Notes: generated from the sequence alone by a model not told the origin. A stretch of DNA of 64,000 bases from BOG-1155 sp963717985 (GCA_963717985.1 CAVQYC010000008.1:248001-312000), one strand, 5' to 3'; numbered from the stretch's first letter, positions 24,461-33,890 are shown. Numbers and translations are program-made.

Positions 24461-25651
24461 CTAGATCACCTGTTTTGTCTTGAGCCCCTCGATCTGCGCC
24501 TCTGAGTAGCCGAGGACTTCGCCGTATATCTCACGGTTATGCTCCCCGAACCGTGGGGGGAAGGTCATTCTCCGGTCGCTCTCTTTGAGGAATGATGTCA
24601 TGAAGGGCGGCGGCGCCATCCATATCTGTGTCGCCGTCACAGGGTCTACGGAGGTGAGCAGCGAGGCCGACACGTAAGGGTCCTCCAGCACTTCTTCGAT
24701 GGTATTGACCCTCGATATGGCGATCGTCGCCTTGTTGCACAGATCGATCATCTCTTCCGTGGTCCGTGCCTTCGTACATGCAGTGATCTGCCTGTTGAGA
24801 TTCGTCACGTCCAGGATCCTGCCCCTGTTCTTCTCGTATTCGGGCTTGGCCAGTTTTTCGAAACCGGGCAGTTGGGTAAAAGAGACCCATTGCCGGTCGT
24901 TACCTACTGCAATATAGACGTACCCGTCCTTGGTCTCATAGACAGAAACAGGCGCGAAGAACTCGTGGGTGTTTCCCCGCCGGGTGATCTTGTTGCCGAA
25001 GGATTTTGTCAGGGTGGTGGCGACGGTGAGCCAGGAGGTGGTCGACATGAACATGGACACGTCGATTCTCTCGCCCTCACCGGTGAGTGCCCGTTTGCAG
25101 AGGGCCTTCATCACAAGTCCGTAGGCATGCTCGCTCGTCCCCATGTCGGGAAGGGGGATGCCGAGAACCTGGGGGTCCTCACCCGCGTTTCCCGTCAGAT
25201 CCATGAGTCCGCTCCTCGCCTGGAGGATCGGGTCGTAGGCCGCCTCATTGCTCTCGGGTCCGAACCCCGTGAGGCCCAGCCAGATGAGGTCCTCTTTGAC
25301 CGCTTTCAGGGTGTCATAGTCTATGCCCAGCTTCTGGTAATTCCGCGGAAGCTGGTTGGTGGCGAATATATCGACCTTCATTTTGACGATCATTTCCTTG
25401 AGGAGCGCCTGCCCCTCCGGTGATCCCAGGTCAAGGGTGACCGCCTTCTTGCCCGAGTTTATCGCCAGGAAATAGGTGTTCATCCGTTCCTCGCCGAGCC
25501 GGTTCTCGCCAATCATCCGGTTCGGGTCTCCGTAGACCGGGTGCTCGAGCCTGATCACCTGCATCCCGTCCATCGCGAGGCGGTAGCTCAAATAAGGAAG
25601 CACGGTAGCCTGCTCAAGAGAGAGTATCGTCATATTTCTGAAAACGTCCAT
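24461..25651 (-). CDS. Class III (CaiB/BaiF family) CoA-transferase
   Basis: A 396-residue family III CoA-transferase: SLEQATVLPYLSYRLAMDGM at the start, FGPESNEAAYDPILQARSGLM, and the PLPDMGTSEHA segment, whose Asp is the catalytic residue that forms the aspartyl-CoA thioester. It moves CoA between carboxylates. ATG 25651 follows an ideal GAGGAGG; the longer open frame has no such site. It is the first gene of the leftward dehydrogenation operon and shares its promoter region with the rightward reductase operon. Confidence 0.9.
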   Translation of the reverse strand: MDVFRNMTILSLEQATVLPYLSYRLAMDGMQVIRLEHPVYGDPNRMIGENRLGEERMNTYFLAINSGKKAVTLDLGSPEGQALLKEMIVKMKVDIFATNQLPRNYQKLGIDYDTLKAVKEDLIWLGLTGFGPESNEAAYDPILQARSGLMDLTGNAGEDPQVLGIPLPDMGTSEHAYGLVMKALCKRALTGEGERIDVSMFMSTTSWLTVATTLTKSFGNKITRRGNTHEFFAPVSVYETKDGYVYIAVGNDRQWVSFTQLPGFEKLAKPEYEKNRGRILDVTNLNRQITACTKARTTEEMIDLCNKATIAISRVNTIEEVLEDPYVSASLLTSVDPVTATQIWMAPPPFMTSFLKESDRRMTFPPRFGEHNREIYGEVLGYSEAQIEGLKTKQVI

Positions 25652-25726
25652 TACGTCCTCCTCAGAAAAGTTTGTCTGCTCCGTTCCCAACCGGCTGCTA
25701 AAAATTTCACTTACCCCATTTTTCGG

Positions 25727-25785
25727 TTGACACAAAAAACTTATTGCTTGTACTATATGTAGTGACATGCGGTATACTGTATACC
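25727..25785. promoter_or_regulatory. Divergent promoter region with GntR operator
   Basis: On the plus strand TTGACA (25727-25732) is followed after 18 bases by TACTAT (25751-25756), a plausible sigma-70 promoter for the rightward reductase operon. Just downstream, at 25771-25785, is the perfect palindrome GGTATAC-T-GTATACC. On the minus strand TATAGT (25757-25752) is a possible -10 for the CoA-transferase operon. A repressor bound at the palindrome would control both directions. Confidence 0.65.
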
Positions 25786-25873
25786 ATCATTTGTCCAGTA
25801 TAGTGAAAGCGGCCTTTGTTTGTCAAGAACTTTTGGAAGCGGGAAAGGTCGGGAAAACAGGAGGAAGGAAAAG

Positions 25874-26875
25874 ATGAGACTGCCCCTCTTTCAATATCTC
25901 TCGCCCCGGAGCACAAGTGAGGCGCTGGAGATGCTGGACCGCCACAAGGGGAAGGTAAAGATCATCGCGGGGGGAACGGATATAATAAACCGTCTGAGGC
26001 AGAGGCTCATCAGCCCGCAGTACGCGATGACCCTGAAGAGAGTTTCAGATCTGAGGGGGATGAAAAGAAAAAAAGGGCAGTTCCACATCGCGGCCGCCAC
26101 TACCTTGCGGGAGATTGTCGAATCTCCTGACATCGCGGGGTTTGCTGCCGGCATCGCCCAGTCGGCCGGTCTTGTGGCCGCCCCGCCGATCCGGAACATC
26201 GCAACCCTCGGCGGCAATCTCCTGCAAAACACCCGGTGCCTCTACTACAACCAGTCTGAATTGGTGCGGAAGGCGGCCCCGCCCTGCCTGAAACAGGGGG
26301 GTAAGAGCTGCGCCGCCCTGAAAGGCGGAACGCGCTGTTTCAGCGTCTATCAGGGTGATCTGGCGCCGTCGCTCATCGCCTTTGATGCGAGGGCGGTGCT
26401 CAAGAAGGCAGGTTTTTCGAGGACCATCCCTGTTTTGGAACTTTTCTCCCGGAACGGGAGACACCCGCTGACGATAGGGGATGACGAGATCCTCACCGAT
26501 ATCATTGTTCCCATCCCCACAGGGGCCTACGGCTCTTCCTATCAGAAGCTCAGGCTACGATCCGGCCTCGAATATCCCCTTGTCTCCTGTGCGGTCTTCC
26601 TTTCCCTGTCGAAGGAAGGGGTGATCGACCAGGCCCGCGTGGTGGTCGGGGCAGTGGGTCCCGCACCCACGGTCGTGGAAGGGGCGGCCGCGTTTCTCGT
26701 GGGGAGAAGGCCGGCGGAAGCAGAGGTTGAAAAGGCCGCGGAGAGCGCGCTTTCCGCGTCACGGCCGATCGACAACCTCGCCCTCCCCGGCTCATACAGG
26801 AAAGCGATGGTGAAAGTCTTTACAAAGCGGGCGATCGAGGGGGCCCTCTTGAGCCTCCGGAAGGCGGGTGCGTGA
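25874..26875 (+). CDS. 4-hydroxybenzoyl-CoA reductase-like FAD subunit with extra [4Fe-4S] site
   Basis: A 333-residue FAD-binding subunit. Besides the FAD motifs (IIAGGTDIINRLRQ; IRNIATLGGNLLQN) it has Cys122, Cys138, Cys146 and Cys155. This spacing, and even the numbering, agrees with the four ligands of the additional [4Fe-4S] cluster in the beta subunit of Thauera 4-hydroxybenzoyl-CoA reductase, a cluster absent from ordinary xanthine dehydrogenases. It suggests an enzyme that drives electrons toward the molybdenum centre to remove an aromatic hydroxyl group. ATG 25874 follows GGAGGAAGG. The gene overlaps the Fe-S subunit gene. Confidence 0.85.
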   Translation: MRLPLFQYLSPRSTSEALEMLDRHKGKVKIIAGGTDIINRLRQRLISPQYAMTLKRVSDLRGMKRKKGQFHIAAATTLREIVESPDIAGFAAGIAQSAGLVAAPPIRNIATLGGNLLQNTRCLYYNQSELVRKAAPPCLKQGGKSCAALKGGTRCFSVYQGDLAPSLIAFDARAVLKKAGFSRTIPVLELFSRNGRHPLTIGDDEILTDIIVPIPTGAYGSSYQKLRLRSGLEYPLVSCAVFLSLSKEGVIDQARVVVGAVGPAPTVVEGAAAFLVGRRPAEAEVEKAAESALSASRPIDNLALPGSYRKAMVKVFTKRAIEGALLSLRKAGA

Positions 26876-27354
26876 TGGAGAAGATGGAGAAAAACAAGGT
26901 GACGCTCCGCGTCAACGGAGAGGCATACGACCTCCTCACCTATCCCCACAGGACGCTCCTGGAGGTATTGAGGGAAGACCTGCACCTTACAGGGGCAAAA
27001 GAAAGCTGCGGTGAGGGCGCGTGCGGCTGTTGCACGGTCCTGCTCGACGGGCTCCCGGTCCGTTCGTGCCTGCTCCTGGCCCTGGAAGCGGAGGGCAGGG
27101 ATATCACCACCATCGAGGGTCTGGCGGCAGGAGGAAAACTGCACCCGCTCCAGGAAGCCTTCGTGGAACACCATGCGATCCAGTGCGGTTTCTGCGCCCC
27201 CGGCATGATACTCACCGCCAAGGCACTGCTTGACGCCACTCCGCATCCCACGGAGGAAGAGATACGCCGCGCCCTCTCCGGAAACATATGCCGGTGCACG
27301 GGCTATACGAAGATAGTCGACGCGGTAAAGGCTGCCTCGGCCAAGGAGAAATAG
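26875..27354 (+). CDS. 4-hydroxybenzoyl-CoA reductase-like 2Fe-2S subunit
   Basis: A 159-residue two-[2Fe-2S] subunit with SCGEGACGCCTVLLDG, CGFCAPGM and NICRCTGYTKIV, all Cys ligands present. It starts at an ATG overlapping the stop of the FAD subunit gene (a GTG at 26872 is also possible) and ends 3 bp before the molybdenum subunit. The order FAD, Fe-S, Mo differs from no known requirement of the family; together the three genes give a complete enzyme. Confidence 0.88.
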   Translation: MEKMEKNKVTLRVNGEAYDLLTYPHRTLLEVLREDLHLTGAKESCGEGACGCCTVLLDGLPVRSCLLLALEAEGRDITTIEGLAAGGKLHPLQEAFVEHHAIQCGFCAPGMILTAKALLDATPHPTEEEIRRALSGNICRCTGYTKIVDAVKAASAKEK

Positions 27355-27357
27355 CGG

Positions 27358-29637
27358 ATGAAAGAGCTGTCTGTTGTCGGAAAAAGCACGAAGCGGGTGG
27401 ATACAAGCGCAAAGGCAACAGGCGAAGCGCTCTTCACCGCCGATCTCTCCCTGCCCCGTATGCTCTTCGCCAAAGTCCTCCGCTCGCCCCACGCCCATGC
27501 GCGGATCCTCCGCGTCGACACGTCGAGGGCGGAGCAACTCCCGGGTGTGAGGGCGGTTGTCACCTCCGGGGACAGCACGGGCGAGAAGTGGGGTGTTTTC
27601 CGCTACACTCAGGACCAGGCATTCCTCCCCTCCGACAAGGTGCGCTTTATAGGCGAGGAGGTTGCGGCTGTGGCCGCCGTAGACGAGGACACGGCGCTTC
27701 ATGCCCTCGAACTCATTAGCGTAGAGTACGAGGAGCTGCCCGCCGTCTTCACCATTGATGAGGCCATGAAACCCGGCGCGGTGCTCATCCACGAGGGCAA
27801 CCCCGGCAACGTAAACGTCTGTGTGAAGATCAACGTGGGCGACGTGGAGAAGGGCTTCGCCGCATCATACTATGTGAGGGAGGACACATTCAGCGCACCC
27901 GAGGAGTCCTACTTCCAGGCCGAGCCATACGCGGTGGTCGCCCAGTTCGACAGCTCGGGCAACCTCGAAATCTGGATGCCTAATGCCGGGCCCCACCTGA
28001 AGGCAAAACCGCTCTCGAACTGCCTCAAAATGCCCCTCAATAAGGTGAGGGTGAGGAAGATCACCATCGGCGGGGCCTTCGGGGGACGCTCCGAGATCTC
28101 GCCTGCGGATGTGATCTGCGCCCTCCTCGCGAGGAAGGCGCGCCAACCGGTGAAACTCGCCTATACAAGGGAAGAGAATACCATCGCGACGCGGCAGGCA
28201 CATTCCATGACCACGACCATCAAGACCGGTGTAGACCGGGAGGGACGGGTTGTTTCGAGGGACATCACGTGCCACATGGATGGGGGTGCTTACTCGAGCA
28301 CGGGACCTATAGCCACGAGCGTGCCCTTCCTCTGCATGGAGCAGGCCTACCGCATGGAGAATGTCCGCTACACCGGTTACCGCGTCTTCACGAACAAACC
28401 TATCAGGGGCATGTTCAGGACCCACGGCCGGGCGTTTGCCTGCGGCATCGACCTCCAGCTCGATTTGATCGGAAGTGAGCTTGGCATCGATCCGGTCCTG
28501 ATGAGGCTCAGGAACGCGCGGCAGGCAGGCGATTACACGCCCACCCGGTCTCTCGTGCCGAGCTGTGGCATGACGGAAACGATCGAGCGGACGGCGGATG
28601 CGGCGGGATGGAAGGAGAAATGGGGCAAACTGCCGCCCTTCCACGGTATCGGCATAGGGTGCAACTCCGTCCAGACGGGGTTTCCCATGGGCATAAGGGG
28701 GGGTTCCACCGCTTTGATCAAGTTCAACGAGGACGGGGGCGCAACGGTCATCTCCGGGGTGGTCGACAACGGGCAGGGCAACGAGAACATGATCGTCCAG
28801 ATCGCCGCCGAAGAACTTGGCCTCCTGCCTGAGGACATCCAGCTCATCACGGCGGACACCGAGGTGACGCCGAGCGACCCGGGCTCTTATTCCATGTGCG
28901 AGACCTTTATCGGCGGCAACGCGGTAAGGCTCGCGGCCCTCGACGCGAAGGAGAAGCTCTTTCAGACGGCTGCCAGGGTGCTTGAGGCAAAACCCGGGGA
29001 GCTGGAGGCACGGGACAGGAAGATCTTCGTGAAGGGGGAACCGGAGAGATCGATAGCCGTCGGGCGGGTCATCAGGATGGCCCTGAGCAAGGGGCAGTCG
29101 ATAGCCGGGGAGGGCTCTTACTGGCCCAAAGTCGACCCTAAGCGTGAATGGGTAGAGAATCCCTTCGGGCAATTGAGCGAAACCTTTTCCTTCGGCACGA
29201 CCATGGTAGAGGTGAAGGTGGACCCCGAGACCGGCCTGGTGGATGTGCTGGAGGCATGGGCCTCGCAGGACGTGGGGTTCGCCCTGAACCCCAAGGTGAT
29301 CGAGGGACAGTTCGAGGGCGGTTTCACCATGGGCGGCCAGGGAGGCATGCTCACGGAGTATCACATCTGGGATGGAGGAAGGCTCCTCAACCCCGGGCAG
29401 CTCGAGTATCGACTCCCTCTTGCTCCCGATATGCCGAAGATCAATTCGATCATCGTCGAAAGCAATGACCCCGCGGGGCCTTATGGAGCGAAAGAAGCGG
29501 GCATGTCGGTCGCCATGTCGGCTGCCCAGGCATACGTGTCGGCCATCTGTAATGCCATAGGGGTGCCTATCAAGGAGTACCCCATAACGCCTGACAAGAT
29601 AGTCAAGGCCCTGGAAGAGAAAAGGAAGAAGGCCTAA
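27358..29637 (+). CDS. 4-hydroxybenzoyl-CoA reductase-like molybdopterin subunit
   Basis: A 759-residue molybdenum subunit: a/b hammerhead start (ELSVVGKSTKRVDTSAKATG), GGAFGGRSE, a MFRTHGRAFACGIDLQ segment in place of the usual M-R-G-x-G, and a C-terminal GPYGAKEAGMS with the catalytic Glu in the position used by 4-hydroxybenzoyl-CoA reductases (G-A-K-E) rather than the G-I-G-E-P-G of xanthine dehydrogenases. Electrons would come through the Fe-S subunit and the [4Fe-4S]-carrying FAD subunit. The substrate is probably an aryl-CoA but could be another ring compound. Confidence 0.85.
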   Translation: MKELSVVGKSTKRVDTSAKATGEALFTADLSLPRMLFAKVLRSPHAHARILRVDTSRAEQLPGVRAVVTSGDSTGEKWGVFRYTQDQAFLPSDKVRFIGEEVAAVAAVDEDTALHALELISVEYEELPAVFTIDEAMKPGAVLIHEGNPGNVNVCVKINVGDVEKGFAASYYVREDTFSAPEESYFQAEPYAVVAQFDSSGNLEIWMPNAGPHLKAKPLSNCLKMPLNKVRVRKITIGGAFGGRSEISPADVICALLARKARQPVKLAYTREENTIATRQAHSMTTTIKTGVDREGRVVSRDITCHMDGGAYSSTGPIATSVPFLCMEQAYRMENVRYTGYRVFTNKPIRGMFRTHGRAFACGIDLQLDLIGSELGIDPVLMRLRNARQAGDYTPTRSLVPSCGMTETIERTADAAGWKEKWGKLPPFHGIGIGCNSVQTGFPMGIRGGSTALIKFNEDGGATVISGVVDNGQGNENMIVQIAAEELGLLPEDIQLITADTEVTPSDPGSYSMCETFIGGNAVRLAALDAKEKLFQTAARVLEAKPGELEARDRKIFVKGEPERSIAVGRVIRMALSKGQSIAGEGSYWPKVDPKREWVENPFGQLSETFSFGTTMVEVKVDPETGLVDVLEAWASQDVGFALNPKVIEGQFEGGFTMGGQGGMLTEYHIWDGGRLLNPGQLEYRLPLAPDMPKINSIIVESNDPAGPYGAKEAGMSVAMSAAQAYVSAICNAIGVPIKEYPITPDKIVKALEEKRKKA

Positions 29638-29682
29638 AAACGAAGTTCGTACAAAAAAGATAACCCAAGGGGGCAAGGGAGC

Positions 29683-30825
29683 ATGCACGCACTGGTAGTA
29701 GGGGGAACGGGGGGTATGGGTCAGGGGGTCGCCAGGGACCTCATAAAGCAGGAGCAGATCGAAAAAGTCATTCTGGGCGATATCAACACGGACCCCGGCA
29801 GGGTGCAGGAGAAGCTGCGGGCAAGTGAAAAGATATCGCTCGTCCGGATCGACGTGAACGATCACGCCGGCATGGTGGGCGCCATCAGGGATGCGGACGT
29901 GGTCATCAACTGCGCCGGGCCTTTCTACAAGACAGCCGTGGCGGTAGCCAGGGCGGCCGTTGAAGCGCGGGTGAACTACATCGATATCTGCGACGACTAT
30001 GAGGCGGCAGAGATTCTCTTTGCTTCCGACATCGACAGCGCCGCCAGAGCGGCGGGGATAACCGTCCTGACGGGGATGGGATCGGACCCCGGGACAAACA
30101 ACGTCATAGTCAAGTGGTATGCGGACCACCTGGACCGTGTTGACGAGATCGCCCTGTTCTGGGTGGTGAGTATCGCCGAGCTCGCGGGTGCTGCCTGGGA
30201 CCACAGCCTGCACATGACCATAGGCAAGATCCCCCAGTATCTGGACGGGAAGCTCGAATACGTGGAGGGTGGCACCGGCGAGGAGACCGCAGAATTCCTC
30301 GAGCCCCTAGGCGTCTGTCAGGTGCGCTACGTGGGGCATCCTCAGCCGCTCACCATACCGCGCTACATAAAAGGGGTAAGGAAGGTCGTGATCAAAGGCG
30401 CGCTGATACCCTCGTGGGTGGACCGGCTCATCAAGGAGCAGAAAGAGACGGGCTTTCTCAGCAAGGAACCGCTATCGGTGAAGGGGACAAAAGTGGTACC
30501 CTACGATATGACCCTGCAGCTCTGGGGCACAATTCCCGATAACAGGGATAAGGGACCGCTCGCCTCGGGTTTGAAAGTGATCGTCAAGGGGGAGAGAGAG
30601 GGAAAACAGGTGACCTACACGGCTGACATAGTGGGCAGGATGGCGCCGGGAACAGGGCTACCCGCCTCAATCGCGGCCCTCATGTTTCAGGCGGGCGAGG
30701 TAACGGTGAAGGGAGTGGTAGCCCCGGAGGGCTGCATCGACCCGGAAAAATTCCTTGCGGCATTACTGCAAAGAGGCGCAAAAATCCATCAAACGGAGAG
30801 TATAGCGTCGATGCTTCAACCTTAA
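29683..30825 (+). CDS. Saccharopine dehydrogenase-like NAD(P)-binding protein
   Basis: A 380-residue protein with an N-terminal Rossmann motif (ALVVGGTGGMGQGVARDL; the glycines bind NAD(P)), DADVVINCAGPFYKTAV and YIDICDDYEAAEILF, and then GMGSDPGTNN, all typical of the saccharopine dehydrogenase/lysine 6-dehydrogenase group. These enzymes oxidise or reduce C-N bonds of amino acids. It starts 45 bp after the reductase operon genes, with a GGGAG site, and is followed by an aminotransferase, which suits removal of an amino group from a ring-opened nitrogen compound. The substrate is inferred only. Confidence 0.85.
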   Translation: MHALVVGGTGGMGQGVARDLIKQEQIEKVILGDINTDPGRVQEKLRASEKISLVRIDVNDHAGMVGAIRDADVVINCAGPFYKTAVAVARAAVEARVNYIDICDDYEAAEILFASDIDSAARAAGITVLTGMGSDPGTNNVIVKWYADHLDRVDEIALFWVVSIAELAGAAWDHSLHMTIGKIPQYLDGKLEYVEGGTGEETAEFLEPLGVCQVRYVGHPQPLTIPRYIKGVRKVVIKGALIPSWVDRLIKEQKETGFLSKEPLSVKGTKVVPYDMTLQLWGTIPDNRDKGPLASGLKVIVKGEREGKQVTYTADIVGRMAPGTGLPASIAALMFQAGEVTVKGVVAPEGCIDPEKFLAALLQRGAKIHQTESIASMLQP

Positions 30826-30900
30826 GCCCCTGATCAGGACCTGGGACCTGAGCCGATGGTTTGTTAAGGCTCTTGAAGCCTGTCGGAGGAGGATCTTTTC

Positions 30901-32172
30901 GTGAAAACCGTTGAAAGGCTAAACATAACGAAGAGTCTGGCGCTTTTTGAAGAGGCAACAAAAGTGGTTCCCGGGGGAGTCCTCGGTGCCAGAAAACCTA
31001 GCGACTTTATCGAAGGAGAGTATCCGATCTTTCTTGAATTCGGCAAGGGCGCGCATTTGATCGACGTCGACGGCAATGAGTTCATCGACTTCCTCTGCGG
31101 CTACGGGCCGATAATCCTGGGCTACAGAGAAGATGAAGTCGATGAAGCGGTGATCAGGCAGATACGGGACAAGGGCCTCTGTTTTACCCTGACCCAGCCG
31201 TATCAGAACCGGCTCGCGCAAAAACTCTCCGAGCTCGTCCCCTCTTCGGAAATGACCATCTTCCTGAAGACCGGTTCCGATGGTACCACGGCGAGCATCC
31301 GCATCGCGAGGGCGTACACGAACCGGATCAAAGTGATGCGCTGCGGCTACCACGGCTGGCATGACTGGTCCGTCGAGATGAAGGGGGGCGTCCCTGAAAA
31401 GCTCTACGAAGATGTCTATGAATTCCGCTACAACGATCTCAGCCGGCTCGAAGATTTGATGGCAAAACATGGCGATCAGACAGCCGCCATCATCATGACT
31501 CCCTTCGGCCATCCCAACCATCGGAAACTGGAAGAACCGCAACCAGGCTTCCTCGAAGGCGTAAGAGACTTAGCTTCGCGATACGGCGCCGTGCTGATCT
31601 TCGATGAAGTCCGGACGAACTTCAGACTCAGTATGGGCGGAGCCCAGGCACTCTATGGGGTCACCCCCGACCTGTCGGTCCTGGGTAAGGGAATGGCGAA
31701 CGGGTATGCGATAAGTGCGGTGACCGGAAGAGCTGAAGTAATGATGGCTGCAGCGCAGAAACTTTTTATATCTTCTACCTTCTTTCCGAACAGTGACGGT
31801 TATATTGCGGCTCTCAAGACCATTGAGATCCTGGAACGTGACCATGTGCTTGACAACATATGGGAGAAAGGCGGCCGATTTCTGAAAAGAGTCCAGGCCA
31901 TCATCGACAAGTACGACGTCGGGGCCGAGCTGACCGGCTTGGCGCCGATGTTTTACATCACCTTCAAAAAGGATCAAGCCGACACCTACAGGGCCAGGCG
32001 GGATGATTTTTACACGCAGCTTATCCGCAAAGGCATTTTCTTACACCCGCACCATCACGGTTATATCTGCTATAGACACACCGAACAGGACCTGGAGACA
32101 ACGGCGCACGCGATAGATGAGGCCATGGCCTACGTCAATGAGAAATATCAAAACAATGTCGAAGTCCCATGA
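30901..32172 (+). CDS. Class III PLP-dependent aminotransferase (glutamate-1-semialdehyde aminomutase-like)
   Basis: A 423-residue fold type I PLP enzyme. FLKTGSDGTTASIRIARAYT, GYHGWHDW, LIFDEVRTNFR (Asp for the pyridine nitrogen) and LSVLGKGMANGYAISA (Lys Schiff base) are the class III signatures; the N-terminus (KVVPGGVLGARKP) resembles glutamate-1-semialdehyde aminomutases and beta-amino acid aminotransferases. A housekeeping haem role is unlikely in this catabolic setting. GTG 30901 has a GGAGGAGG site. It is 75 bp after the dehydrogenase-like gene. Confidence 0.88.
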   Translation: MKTVERLNITKSLALFEEATKVVPGGVLGARKPSDFIEGEYPIFLEFGKGAHLIDVDGNEFIDFLCGYGPIILGYREDEVDEAVIRQIRDKGLCFTLTQPYQNRLAQKLSELVPSSEMTIFLKTGSDGTTASIRIARAYTNRIKVMRCGYHGWHDWSVEMKGGVPEKLYEDVYEFRYNDLSRLEDLMAKHGDQTAAIIMTPFGHPNHRKLEEPQPGFLEGVRDLASRYGAVLIFDEVRTNFRLSMGGAQALYGVTPDLSVLGKGMANGYAISAVTGRAEVMMAAAQKLFISSTFFPNSDGYIAALKTIEILERDHVLDNIWEKGGRFLKRVQAIIDKYDVGAELTGLAPMFYITFKKDQADTYRARRDDFYTQLIRKGIFLHPHHHGYICYRHTEQDLETTAHAIDEAMAYVNEKYQNNVEVP

Positions 32173-32337
32173 GGGGGCCAAAAGCGATGCAAAAAGAGAC
32201 TCGGCACACGGAAGATTTGTTAAGAGCCACGCGTTTACAAAACCGCGCGCACCTTACTTGTATTGTACGGCCCGTTACTCGTGAAAAGAGCATGGCCCTC
32301 CTGCAAGGCAGCCATTTTTCATGTGAGGTAGTAGGGG

Positions 32338-32778
32338 ATGCACATTGAGAAGATAGACCACATATGCTTCGTGGTACGGGACCTGGAGAAGACGAAGCGG
32401 ATTTACCGCGACAATTTCGACCTGCTTCCTGACCTGGACTACGTGGCCGAGTCGGAGCATATAAAGGTCGCGCGGTACTATATCGGGGAAGTGGCCGTGG
32501 AGTTCATGGAATCGACGAGCCCGGAAAGCGACGTTGCGAGGTTCATAGAGAAGAAAGGCGAAGGGTTCTTTCTCATATCGTACAAGGTGGATAATCTCGA
32601 CGCGGCAATGGAAGAACTGAGGGGCAAAGGTCAAAAGCTGATCGACGAGAAACCGAGGTATCTCTTTGGGAACCGCTACGCCTTCGTACAGAAGCCGCAG
32701 GAACTGGGCGGCGTGCTCACGGAACTTCTGTACGGCGAATTTGATATGAGCCGGTCAGATAAGGAGCAAGACGTGTAA
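32338..32778 (+). CDS. VOC/glyoxalase-fold protein, methylmalonyl-CoA epimerase-like but missing a metal ligand
   Basis: A 146-residue vicinal oxygen chelate protein. EKIDHICFVVRDLEKTKRIY, FIEKKGEGFFLISYKVDNLD and GGVLTELLYG align with methylmalonyl-CoA epimerase. In that enzyme the metal is held by His (ID-H), Gln, His (in GLHH) and Glu. Here the first His and last Glu remain, but GLHH has become GFFL, so a metal ligand is lost. It may bind a different ligand or act without the usual metal. It lies between the aminotransferase and the TRAP transporter; a mutase is encoded in the same island. Confidence 0.75.
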   Translation: MHIEKIDHICFVVRDLEKTKRIYRDNFDLLPDLDYVAESEHIKVARYYIGEVAVEFMESTSPESDVARFIEKKGEGFFLISYKVDNLDAAMEELRGKGQKLIDEKPRYLFGNRYAFVQKPQELGGVLTELLYGEFDMSRSDKEQDV

Positions 32779-32853
32779 GAAGGGTGAGCCAATCGGGAAG
32801 GAAATTATAAGGTCCCGTAAAATAGATAAGGTCTTAAAAAAAAGGGGGTTATC

Positions 32854-33888
32854 ATGCGAAAAGAATATCTGGTCCTGTTCACGGCCTTTATGCTGCTGTT
32901 CTGCCTCAATCTCGGGTTACCGGGGGTAGCCCAAAGTCAGTCTAAGATCACGCTGACCTACGCGAACTTTCCGCCCTCTACCACCTTCCCCTGCGTGCAG
33001 ATGGAGAGGTGGGTGAAAGAGGTGGAAAAGAGGACGAACGGGAAAGTGAAAGTCCAGACCTTCCCGGGCGGCACGCTGCTTCCCGCAAAGAATATCTTCG
33101 ACGGGGTCATCACCGGCACGGCCGATATCGGCAACTTTGCCATGAGTTACCAGCCGGGCCGCTTCCCTGTTTCCGAGGCGGTCGACCTTCCCGTGGGGTT
33201 TACCAGTGCCAAAGCAGCAAGCCTGGCCCTCTTTGACCTCATCGACAAGCATCCGAAGGAGTTCGAGAAGGTGAAGCTCCTCACGCTCTTCACCTGTCCT
33301 CCGGCCGACCTCATGACCATAAAGCCGGTGAGGTCCCTTAAAGACCTGAAAGGGATGGAGCTGAGGGTCTCGGGAACGGGCGCAGAGGCGGTGAAGCGCC
33401 TCGGCGGGATTCCCATCGCCATGCCCCAGTCGGAGACGCCTGAGGCCCTTCAGAAGGGGGTAGTAAAAGGCGTCGTCTCCTCCATGGAGGTGCTCCAGGA
33501 TCTCAACTACGCCGCTTACTGCCCGTATGCGACGGACGCAAACCTCTTCGTCGTCACCTTTGCCGTAGTCATGAACAAGGATAAATGGAATGCCATGCCT
33601 GCCGACGTGAAAAAGGTGCTCGATGATTTGAGGAGGGAACAGGCTGAATGGACGGGTAAGTACGTGGATGACCACGTAAAGGAAGCCCTGGAGTGGTCGA
33701 AAAAGAAATACAACCACCAGGTGATCCAGCTTTCCGCCGCTGACAAGGCGGAGATCCCGAAGACCCTCAAGCCCATGTTCGACGAGTACATAAAGCGAGT
33801 AACCGCCCAGGGCGTACCGGGTCAGCAGGTGATCGACGACCTGATGAAATTGAAAGAAAAGTACGAAAAGCAGTCCGCGGGCAAGTAA
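32854..33888 (+). CDS. dctP: TRAP transporter solute-binding protein
   Basis: A 344-residue periplasmic binding protein of the DctP family with an N-terminal signal peptide (about residues 1-28, hydrophobic core LFTAFMLLFCLNLGL). ERWVKEVEKRTNGKVKVQTFPGG and LKDLKGMELRVSGTGAEAVKRLGG are family signatures; the conserved Arg of the latter usually binds a carboxylate. It captures an organic acid for the DctQM permease encoded next. A strong terminator separates it from dctQ, so the binding protein may be made in excess from the upstream promoter. Confidence 0.93.
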   Translation: MRKEYLVLFTAFMLLFCLNLGLPGVAQSQSKITLTYANFPPSTTFPCVQMERWVKEVEKRTNGKVKVQTFPGGTLLPAKNIFDGVITGTADIGNFAMSYQPGRFPVSEAVDLPVGFTSAKAASLALFDLIDKHPKEFEKVKLLTLFTCPPADLMTIKPVRSLKDLKGMELRVSGTGAEAVKRLGGIPIAMPQSETPEALQKGVVKGVVSSMEVLQDLNYAAYCPYATDANLFVVTFAVVMNKDKWNAMPADVKKVLDDLRREQAEWTGKYVDDHVKEALEWSKKKYNHQVIQLSAADKAEIPKTLKPMFDEYIKRVTAQGVPGQQVIDDLMKLKEKYEKQSAGK

Positions 33889-33890
33889 GG

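Noticed and set aside
27865..30213. A 782-codon open frame on the minus strand
   Set aside because: Antisense to the reductase Mo subunit and the saccharopine dehydrogenase-like gene; no family motifs. Other long antisense frames (15727-17646, 17692-18984, 23338-24483, 45295-46467) were set aside for the same reason.
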